Shown in pieces: positions 1 through 8,457 of a stretch of 41,276 bases of DNA. This DNA is from Cytauxzoon felis (taxonomy: Eukaryota; Apicomplexa; Aconoidasida; Piroplasmida; Theileriidae), in contig JAIQCW010000248.1 in NCBI GenBank assembly GCA_020283715.1, positions 1 to 41,276 on the forward strand. Direction: 5' to 3'. The notes below the pieces were generated by a model, which was given only the letters and a program-made list of their open reading frames with translations, made no database searches and was not told the DNA's origin. Each line of letters opens with the position of its first letter. The stretch's first letter is position 1. A program made the position numbers and the translations under genes.

Positions 1-47
1 CGTTAGATTCTTTATAATACATTCAAGGAAGAATAGGATGCAAGAAT

Positions 48-975
48 CTAAGATGTAGATATTTCATTTAAATGCTCGCAGATAGTATTAAGATTACAAT
101 CATTTAAAAGAAAACAAGATCTATTACACTCAATAAATGAAGAATTCATAAATATTCTATTAGTTAAATCACAATTATTTTCAGTGGAATCAGTCGGGGT
201 GGGACTCTTAAAGAACGAACAAACCAAGTTTTTAACCTCCTCATCCTGAGTACTTTTAGCTATACTACAAATCTTCGTACACAAATCATTATACTTACAC
301 TTAAAACAAGACTTCATACAATTAACCCTTTTCTTCCTACACTCAATAACTTCCTCAAAATTACACAACTTCTTATGAATTTTATTAAGCGTACATAAAA
401 TACCGCATAATGTTCCACAGATTTTACCAAGTCCAATATTCATATTATATACATTACACTTGACTTTACATAAATTATTATTCAAATTTTTAATATTATC
501 ATTCAATCTCTGTAAACCACATCCAATCCTATGCCCAGTACAACATCCATAATCCAGGGCTTTACCATTAGATGCCTTACCATTATTACATGCTGTAGCA
601 GTATCATTACTACATACACATGTTATCGCACAATCAATATTCAGGTTACCATTAGACTGATTACCATTTGCACAGCTGGAACAAAAATATAATCGGGAAC
701 GAAAGAAACAGAGTCCGCATTTACACTCAGCGGAACCAGAACTTCCTGTGGTAGAACAACATGAACAAGTACAATTCTCATCAGCAGTCTTACAACACAG
801 ACATGTACCTTCAGTATCAGAACATGTACAACTACCATTCTTGCAATTCAAACCGCAATAGACGTAGCATCTGAAGATATGTTTCCAACAACAGGGACAA
901 CAACATTCAGTAGAAGAACCTTCATTCTTACAAGGACACATACACTTATCGGATTTACAACACTCCTTCAAACAA
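48..975 (-). CDS. Cysteine-rich protein, 3' exon (partial gene)
   Basis: Open frame of about 307 codons with 52 cysteines, 34 of them in the first half (runs such as ECCCPCC, TCSCCS). I do not recognise the family. Its composition recalls Cys-rich variant or surface proteins of piroplasms, but that is an impression, not a match. The second half is more Leu/Asn/Lys-rich with spaced cysteines. There is no ATG at the 5' end: the frame opens just downstream of an acceptor-like TATCCAG (rev. comp. at 976-982) and meets a stop a few codons further up, so the first exon should lie upstream. I did not find it with confidence. No hydrophobic signal or anchor is visible in this exon. The gene runs away from the NT-C2 gene, with a shared 5' region. 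Confidence 0.55.
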
Positions 976-1333
976 CTGGATATTCCATTGCGTGATTATT
1001 GTATATACAACACATGGGATGCCGGAAACCTATTTGATAATGTGAGAAAATTCACAAAGCTAGATTAAAAAGTCAAACGAATCTCGTTTATATAATATAC
1101 ATTGTACTAACTTCTGTATTTTATACATATTTGGATGAAATTATATCCATTTAGGCATTTCTTTCTCGGTGAGAAAATTTTGATAAATAAAAGATTACAT
1201 GAAATTTCTTGTAGATTTTTTAATTTTTAGTTAGATGTGTATTTAATAATTTCATTAAAAGTCTAAAACTTTTATAAAAATTACCGATATTGTAATTTAT
1301 GATCATTTATTTATATTAATTAATCCATGAACA
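976..1333. other. Intergenic, divergent 5' region
   Basis: AT-rich spacer between the Cys-rich gene (minus) and the NT-C2 gene (plus). It should hold both promoters and the missing first exon of the Cys-rich gene. No repeat family and no convincing RNA gene is seen. Confidence 0.4.
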
Positions 1334-4159
1334 ATGACGGGGTCCAGTTTAAACACGTCGGTAAACCGTTATATATTCGAGTTAAATTTGCACAAATTAG
1401 TATTAAATGTGGATAATCCAACGTTGATACATTTTTTATGGACATCAGGTAATATTTAAATGCCAAATTATTTATATAAAAATTCCATAATGTAGGAAAT
1501 AACCGTAGTCAATCTTGTGACTCAATACTATTAGATCCATCAGCCAGCACGCATAAAATTAACCAAAAAGTTGTAATACATCACTCATTTATACGTGGCG
1601 CGAGTGATGAATTAAGTTCAACTAAGCTCAAAGTAAGTAAAAACCCATGAAATGTTATGGAGGATTTGGGTGACATTTATATAGACTAATGTGCTAATTA
1701 ATTTTGTGGTGAAAAACAACTAATAATTGTATAAAAATTATTATAATTACCCCCCCCTTAAAATTCGCCACAGACATTGGTTTTGGCCGTTACAAAGTTG
1801 GATGTGTAGCAGGCACGTTCTGTACTACGGGAGAGGTGGGAAATATACGAAGATTCCATAGATTGTGCAACACTAGTTGTCAATACTTGGTCACTCATAC
1901 CTCTAGACACTATCTAATATATCCTATACTTGTTATAAATTCATTTATTATAGGTAATAAGTACGAACTCCGGAAATGAAGTGGTTATAGGAGAATGTGA
2001 ATTGGATTTAGCAAATTTATTAGCAAATCATAACAAACAACCTGTAACGCAATCATTGAAATCCACTTTCGATCATAATGCAGCCATCAAATTCTCAGTT
2101 AATATAACAACATTTATCATCGATGGTAAGTTAACCTACAATTCATGAAGTAACTATCTTATATCTCCTTAAATTTACCTCCAAATATTGAAGGAAATCC
2201 TTAATTTCTGGGGAAACTCATGAAGATATCTCAATGACCATTGAATGAATTCTAGATGTCAATACTTCATTAGAGAGGATCTTGATGATTGTATTTAGTT
2301 TTATCATCCTCACTTCTTTTCATATTATATTCATTGAGATATCCTCATCTATGTGAAAACCACTACCTTCGACTCATCTCGTCGAGATTATGAATTATAA
2401 ATCCTGGGATAAATGAACTCTTTGTTACGTAACTAAAACAATTTTATAGATGTCAATGACACTTTAGCATCATCGAGCTTATTCCAAAATTCCGAACTTT
2501 CAGGTAATTTATCAACAACCAAAAATATTTAACGTTAATTTACTTTATAGGCGCATCAAGTGGTTTTAAATCACATGATTTGGTAAATTTTTACTTTTAA
2601 AAATGTATTCATACATTCATATAGACTGGCTTAGATAATGATAAGTTATACATGAAAATCAACAAAATGGCTACGAAATTAGCTAAAATTGAGCGTGAAA
2701 TTCAAATTAAGACTACGAAATTAAGCAAAATGAGCCGAAAAGGTTTAGAAGGATTAGGTGAATCCAGGAATAAGTTAGATGAAGAAATATTACAAAAGGA
2801 TCTTCAAATTAAGATTTTATTGAGACAGTTGGATGAAATGCATACAGCATTAGCAATTTCTCATCAAAGAGAATTGGAATTAGCCAATAATACGAATCCT
2901 GAATTATTGTATGGAAATGCAGTTAGAAAACAAGTTAATTTACCCGATTTAAGGAAGCATGCATTGAATTCCGTTGTTGACAACAAATCAACCAATGGAT
3001 ATACACCATTTTCAGGTGTTAACAGAGGTATTTAGATTTATCCCAATTATTAATATACATTTATAGTACCAACATTTGATTGTAAAGTGAATGAAATAAA
3101 CAAGCTTGGATATGTAGGGAATGATGATAAAAAAAGAAATGATTGTTTCCCTAGATATAAAAACAATGCCTTACATACCGAACAAAGAGATCAGTTTGCT
3201 AATAGAAGTGAGTTTATATCCACAAGAACTATTTTCCATGATCCATCGATGAAGTTACCTCCACGAGGTCACAACCACCGTTGGTCTTGCAGACAGCTCT
3301 TCCAATTACCTCCCCGTAAACGGTATAGCCACTCCCGGAGATCGTGGCAGTGGAATACCCGTAGCTGATCTATGGGAAGCGGAGGGGGAGGTAAATAAGA
3401 GAGCTGACGGCAGGATGGACCTCAGGTGGAGAGCTGTTTCAGGATAAAGCGATGCCAGTTGGACATATCCAGTATATACTTTATAAATTAATTTTATAGT
3501 TCCATCATCAACTGCGTTACGTACGGGTACATTGGGTGTTCCAAGGTTGTACGATTCAGAGGCAAATAAATACCGTGATATGGAACCTACACAGATTAGC
3601 CGCAATATCCCATCTGCTACTTTCATGAGGGGTAATCAGCTTCGTACGGGTTCAAATAGCGGTGGTCATCAGAAGGAAAAGGTTTGTTATTGTTTAAATA
3701 ACTCATTCATCATTACCCTTATAGGCACCAGTTGTACTAGGTGAGAAGGTACCAGGGACACGTTTGACGGCAAAATTTGACACATCATCCCAAGTAAGCG
3801 CTGTTTTAGCACCAAAGCTTGTAGCGCCAGTTAATTTTGAAACAGTTCCAACACCAACATTATCATCAAATGTACAAAAGCTAACCGCACCAACTGCTGG
3901 TATTATCACCAAAAGTAAGTAACATCAATTAATATATTATAATTTCCTTTCAGTGGCAAGAAGTAACACTTTGAACACTCCTAGCACAGCGTTGCGTGAC
4001 ATACCTGCGAATGAATTAGAGGGTCAAATTACAGGTTTGGAAAAGGAATTGGAAGAAACTCGTGTCCAATTGGCAGAGACTAAAGTTGCATTGGCTGATA
4101 TTGAAACATCGAAAGAGGTTGAGATAGACGCTATACTTAAAAAGAAGAAAACGTTGTAA
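1334..4159 (+). CDS. NT-C2 domain and coiled-coil protein, 11 exons
   Basis: Exons by consensus and phase: 1334-1448, 1496-1636, 1774-1835, 1954-2125, 2450-2503, 2551-2582, 2625-3027, 3067-3207, 3500-3681, 3725-3914, 3954-4159, giving about 565 aa. Residues 1-163 (exons 1-4) look like an N-terminal C2 (NT-C2, EEIG1/EHBP1-type) domain: RYIFELNLHKL at the start, IGFGRYKVG in the middle, and GECELDLANLL before the last strand. NT-C2 domains are usually membrane-associating. Exon 7 is a Lys/Glu-rich coiled coil with repeated TTKLSK/TKLAKI-like heptads. The middle is low-complexity and polar, and exon 11 ends in a second coiled coil (about residues 510-560). Intron 4 holds a family-2 repeat and intron 8 a family-1 repeat; the other introns are short. 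The start ATG at 1334 was preferred to the one at 1327 because only it opens the C2-like frame. The exon 2 donor at 1637 was chosen by phase. The function in the cell is not evident. Confidence 0.7.
2174..2398 (+). repeat. Family-2 repeat, copy 1 (NT-C2 intron 4)
   Basis: Starts with TTTACCTCCAAATATTGAAG, has TTCTGGGGAAAC near the start, and ends with the near-palindrome ATCTCGTCGAGAT. It has no family-1 flanks, unlike the other four copies. It is the most diverged copy: the short open frame shared by the others is broken by a TGA here. Confidence 0.75.
3245..3437. repeat. Family-1 modular repeat (NT-C2 intron 8)
   Basis: Begins with CTCCACGAGGTCACAACC (left-arm delimiter), then the GTCTTGCAGACAG hairpin module, CAATTACCTCCCCGTAAACG, the CGGAGATCGTGGC module, the GTAGCTGATC...GCGGAGGGGGAG module, GAGCTGACGGCAGGA, and ends with ACCTCAGGTGGAG. 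Left and right ends are inverted copies of the delimiter. Confidence 0.85.
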
Positions 4160-4303
4160 AGTGGAGGTAGAGATATGTGGTCGAGTGAGCGATGAATAAA
4201 ATGAAAATTTGAAGATCCCAAATCAGGATCAATTAATTTATAAACACATTAAAATAATTTAATTAATTTTATAGAATAATATATTCATCGCAATTTATAA
4301 ATA

Positions 4304-6295
4304 ATGTCAACATGTGGAGAACTATTAAGGAGTATAGAGTCTAAGGACCGTTTAATATTGGCTAAAATTAAGAAAAGACATATAAATATATTATTGGAAA
4401 GAATAAATTCATCGATTACAGGCTTAATAACTTTATTATCGATTCAAGAAGTTAAGGATTTGTTTAATGAAGTGGGTTCGATACCTAGCATACACGCTGA
4501 TTATATAAAATTCACGCAGGGTCTGACATCGTTGGATAGTGAATATTCCATACCTTCTTTGATACACAAATTGAAGGTATATGGCTCAACTGATGACAGA
4601 AATTCATTTATTACATCCATTGAAAATGATTGGAGTAGTATATCGCAAATTGTTAATGATTCTAGATTAGATGTATACATCGCATTAGTTACACGTGACA
4701 TTGATTTTTTAGGTCCCATTATACAGGAATATAATACATTAATTGATTCACAATTGAGTGATGTTGAGTCTCTTTCATCGGAGCAGGACGATATTGATAA
4801 AAGGCAATCCCGTGATGATGATGGGCATACTCCTGGAGATCAATCACCATTTTCAATTACTTCTGTCTCTTTGAGATCGAATGTAGTTGAGGTGAAGCAA
4901 TCTCAAGAGTCAGATGAGGATCGTTATGATAATATGAAATTAAAATCATCTCAATCTCCTGCAAATGATTCAATTTTTTTATCGAATTCGGCTACTATAG
5001 ATAGTCCTGAATTGGATATATTAGGAACTGTTTATTCACCTTATAAAAAGCTATTTTCAACATCTGGTGTTATACCTTCATTTAGACCAATGAGATTACA
5101 GAATTTTGTAAAAATTCATCAAGTTGGACAAGGTGCTTATGGAGATGTATGGCTTGCTGAAGATATAGTAAATAAGATTCCAGTAGCTTTAAAGAAATTG
5201 AAATTGAATGAGGAAAGGGAAGGATTTCCTAAGAATGCTATAAGGGAGATTGTATTATTGAATTCATTAAAGCATAAAAATATAGTAGATTTATTAGGTA
5301 TTACATATTCTAATCCAGATAATGAAAATTCTAAAGAGAATGTATGGATGGTTTTTGAATATTTACCATTTGATTTAAGTGGTTATATAGAAGCATTAAG
5401 AGATCCTAGAGAGAAATGTGATAAATTAATACGTCCTTCAATATGGTTATCAATTGGTGAAGTAAAAACTATAATGAAACAATTATTTCGTGCAATATCT
5501 TATTGTCATCGTAATAATGTATTACATAGAGATTTAAAAACAGCAAATTTATTAATGACACATGATGGTATTATAAAATTAGCAGATTTTGGTTTAGCAA
5601 GATTTTTACCACATGGTAAAGGATTACTTACAAATAGAGTTGTAACATTATGGTATAGACCACCAGAATTATTATTAGGTAGTGAACATTATGATTATGC
5701 TGTAGATATGTGGTCTATTGGTTGTATATTTGCTGAATTAATATCTGGTACACATATATTTGCAGCAGATAAAGAATCTATTATATTAAAATTAATATGT
5801 GAACATTTAGGATTACCAGATGAATTAGATTTAAAATATTTAAGAACATTACCATTATGGAATGATAAAAATGCTAATCCATTACATCCAGAAAAAATTA
5901 GTACATTAATTATTAAAAGTAAAGAATTTGAAAGATTATTTAAAATTAGTAATGAATTAGGTAATGATGGTTGGGATTTATTAAAAAATTTATTTACATG
6001 GTCACCATCACGTAGAATATCAGCAAAAAAAGCATTATTACATCCATGGTTTAATAATGATCCATTACCAAATCCATTAATTAATCGACCAAATATTAAA
6101 GCTGCACATAGCTATATGACCAAAAATCAACGCAAAAGAGAAACACAAAAAAATCCACATAGAAGACATGAATATGTCAAATATGCTAATACAGGTGATA
6201 TAAGAAAAGCACTCGAAAAACAACTCGCAAATGCCAAAGTATTAAACGATGCCGATGATAACGGAAAATCACATAAAAAATCCAAAAAAGAATAA
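4304..6295 (+). CDS. CDK-like Ser/Thr kinase, CDK9/CDK12 type
   Basis: Single-exon, 663 aa. The kinase domain spans about residues 268-590: glycine loop GQGAYG (275-280), VALKK lysine (297), PSTAIRE-equivalent PKNAIRE, catalytic HRDLKTAN (H408, D410), DFG (D428), T-loop TNRVVTLWYRPPE with presumed activating T443, and LLLGSEHYDYAVDMWSIGCIFAE. The T-loop and GFPKNAIREI pattern resembles the transcriptional CDKs (CDK9, CDK12/13) more than CDK1/2, so a role in RNA polymerase II control with a cyclin partner is inferred. Residues 1-267 are a long N-terminal extension with no domain I recognise, followed by a Ser/Asp-rich acidic linker (about 160-240). The tail is Lys-rich and basic. The ATG at 4304 follows an in-frame AT-rich leader, 144 bp after the NT-C2 stop. 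A cyclin lies at the other end of the window, but of another (Pho80) class. Confidence 0.88.
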   Translation: MSTCGELLRSIESKDRLILAKIKKRHINILLERINSSITGLITLLSIQEVKDLFNEVGSIPSIHADYIKFTQGLTSLDSEYSIPSLIHKLKVYGSTDDRNSFITSIENDWSSISQIVNDSRLDVYIALVTRDIDFLGPIIQEYNTLIDSQLSDVESLSSEQDDIDKRQSRDDDGHTPGDQSPFSITSVSLRSNVVEVKQSQESDEDRYDNMKLKSSQSPANDSIFLSNSATIDSPELDILGTVYSPYKKLFSTSGVIPSFRPMRLQNFVKIHQVGQGAYGDVWLAEDIVNKIPVALKKLKLNEEREGFPKNAIREIVLLNSLKHKNIVDLLGITYSNPDNENSKENVWMVFEYLPFDLSGYIEALRDPREKCDKLIRPSIWLSIGEVKTIMKQLFRAISYCHRNNVLHRDLKTANLLMTHDGIIKLADFGLARFLPHGKGLLTNRVVTLWYRPPELLLGSEHYDYAVDMWSIGCIFAELISGTHIFAADKESIILKLICEHLGLPDELDLKYLRTLPLWNDKNANPLHPEKISTLIIKSKEFERLFKISNELGNDGWDLLKNLFTWSPSRRISAKKALLHPWFNNDPLPNPLINRPNIKAAHSYMTKNQRKRETQKNPHRRHEYVKYANTGDIRKALEKQLANAKVLNDADDNGKSHKKSKKE

Positions 6296-6304
6296 TACAA
6301 CACT

Positions 6305-6722
6305 ATTCCACCCGAGGTCCATCCTGCCGTCAGCTCTTCCAATTACCTATCTCTAAAGAGTAAAGCCACTCCCGGAGATCGTGGCATGTTAACCCGGAGG
6401 AACAGGAAATGTTAACTCGGAAGAACGTAGATGTTCAACCCCTAAGAACAGGAATTATCTACCCGGTGGAACAGAGAATATTAACCCGGAGGAACGGGAA
6501 ATGTTAACTCGGAAGAACGAAGATAATCAACCCCTAAGAACAGGAATTCTACCCGGAGGAACAAAAGATGTCAACCCGGAAGAACAGGCATTTAGTTATT
6601 GGACCTCAGGTGGAGACCTCTAGTGGAATACCCGTAGCTGATCTCAGGGAAGCGAAGGGGGAAGTAAATAGAAGAGCGGTCTGCAAGACGACGAGAGTTG
6701 GATTGGACCTCGGCTGGAGTGG
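6305..6722. repeat. Family-1 modular repeat with GGAGGAAC sub-array (intergenic)
   Basis: Starts CCACCCGAGGTCCATCC, then the CAATTACCTATCTCTAAAG and GCCACTCCCGGAGATCG modules. About 200 bp follow of degenerate units built on ACCCGGAGGAACAGG, AACTCGGAAGAACG and CAACCCCTAAGAACAGG. It then has GACCTCAGGTGGAGACC, the GTAGCTGATC module, and ends at ACCTCGGCTGGAG. It fills most of the spacer between the kinase and ARO; the remaining 6723-6898 is AT-rich with no feature seen. Confidence 0.85.
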
Positions 6723-6898
6723 ATGTATGTGATTATTTATCTTCGTTGATAAGCTTATGGTCGTATTGAAGTATCTTTTATATTAATATATCGAGATTTA
6801 AAATGGGCCAATGGGTGCAATAGCCTTTGTAAATTAATTTAATTTGTTATAAAAATACATTTAAATCTTAGTTTAGATTTAGTTTTTATTGGATTTAA

Positions 6899-8438
6899 AT
6901 GGGTAACAACTGTTGTTATGGTAGATATGTGAGTTTACACATTGTCTAATGTAAGTATGACCATGTATAGAACGAGTATAAGAAGACTCTGGAAGCATTA
7001 GAGGCACAAGTCATAGATAACATTACATCATATGCTCCTATATCAGAAGCTTTAGGTCTAGATGAAGATTTAACAGATGTTGAAAAATTCGATATTGCAT
7101 TTGAAAATGGAGATATTGCTAAATTTGTAGAATTATGTAGTTCGAAAGCAACTGTATGTTGAAAAAATATTTTAACATCATCTTATTTCAATTATTTTAG
7201 ATTGAAAAATTACAAGAGAAGTTACACCCGTGGGCTGCTAATCCAAAGACTATTGGAGCATTAGCTGCTACACAATTGGCAATATTTGCCAGTAAAGAAT
7301 GTATTTTTATATATAAATCACTTTTATAATTACACATTTAATTAGATGAACCGGAATATAAAGAAGATATACGTATGGCCGGTGGAATTGTTGTATTAGT
7401 TGAATTGCTAAAGAGTAGAGTTAGTATCTCATTATATGCTTCAAGTCTTATTAATACAGGAAGATGACAGGGTCCATGCAGCAGTTGTTGCATTATCGTT
7501 TCTTTCAGCCGGAAGTAAATTTTCTCTATACTCATTATCACATTCCACAGATAACACGTGTTGCATAGAAATGTACAAATGCAATGCACTACCAGAACTA
7601 ATCAATGGAATGAAATCACCCATCGATGGCATGAGAGCAGCATGCGCACAAATATGTCGCAACATTTACCAAATAAGTACGTATCCAATTCCTGATCCAA
7701 CACCCTAATTTACCTCTCACCTGAGGTCCTTTCCTTGTCTCCACCTGAGGTTACATTCCTGCCGTCAGCTCTTCTATTTACTTCCCCTTCCAGCTCCCGT
7801 AGATCGCTTCCAGGTATTCCACTTGAGGTTACATCCAACACATCCTTAGAATCATCTTCCATCATTCCCATGATGGATGATCCATCACTACCTTCACCGC
7901 CACGATCTCCGGGAGTGGCATTACTCTTTAGAGATAGGTAATTGGAAGAGGCCTCCACGGCGAGTGGAAGAAGAGTTGGATTGGACCTCGAGTTGATCTG
8001 CAGGATGAAGTTAAGTTTGTATAAATATCTGATAGACAATATAAAAATTTCTAATCTCTTTGGATTACATTTCATTTTTATAGGTGTGGACTATCGCAAG
8101 GAGTTTTTAAAATTGGGTGGTTTGGTTAATTTGGTATTATTATTGGATTCGGGTACAGATGGTGATGATGAAGTATACCTTACACAATTGGAGGCTATAT
8201 ATCACTTGGAAGATTTTATAATGGTATGTATTGATGAATGAATTTATATATAATTTTAAAGGATGGTGTTGAAGAGATACCAGAATTCGTTGCATCTGTA
8301 AAAGCTTCAGGTGCATTACCAAAATTACAGTTATTAGAAAAGGTATATAAATTTATATAATTATATATAAATCATTAGGGTAATAATAAAGAATTATCAT
8401 TAGCAGCTAAAGGTGTTAGTATAAGATTAGTTGATTAA
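6899..8438 (+). CDS. ARO: Armadillo repeats-only protein ARO (rhoptry), 8 exons
   Basis: Exons 6899-6928, 6971-7153, 7201-7300, 7346-7419, 7460-7676, 8084-8223, 8262-8342, 8379-8438; all phases agree, giving 294 aa. The N-terminus MGNNCCYGRY has Gly2 for N-myristoylation and Cys5/Cys6 for palmitoylation. As I remember it, apicomplexan ARO begins with almost the same residues and is of similar length. ARO coats the cytosolic face of rhoptries and is needed for their apical positioning. The rest is armadillo-like helical repeats: AGGIVVLVELL, then DDRVHAAVVALSFLS, then GMRAACAQICRNI, then KLGGLVNLVLLL. Intron 5 (7677-8083) is expanded by a family-1 repeat. The stop at 8436-8438 lies 19 bp from the stop of GET3 on the other strand, so their 3' UTRs must overlap. 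Confidence 0.9.
7713..7996. repeat. Family-1 modular repeat (ARO intron 5)
   Basis: Left arm CACCTGAGGTCC and CTCCACCTGAGGTTAC, then CCTGCCGTCAGCTC, the CCAGCTCCCGTAGATCG variant module, the CCATGATGGATGATCC hairpin module (reverse orientation), CACGATCTCCGGGAGTGGC, and a right end ACCTCGAG. It accounts for most of a 407-nt intron among otherwise short introns. Confidence 0.85.
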
Positions 8439-8457
8439 TTTTAAAATAAAAATTCTA

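Noticed and set aside
641..838. Minus-strand frame overlapping the Cys-rich ORF
   Set aside because: A shadow in another frame of the Cys-rich coding exon; no ATG-supported structure of its own.
6384..6590. CRISPR-like or tandem satellite array
   Set aside because: Units are degenerate, without constant-length spacers; this is a eukaryotic genome and the units are parts of a larger modular repeat.
7710..8241. Long frames on both strands in the middle of ARO
   Set aside because: Products of the family-1 repeat in ARO intron 5; the ARO exons splice over them in phase.
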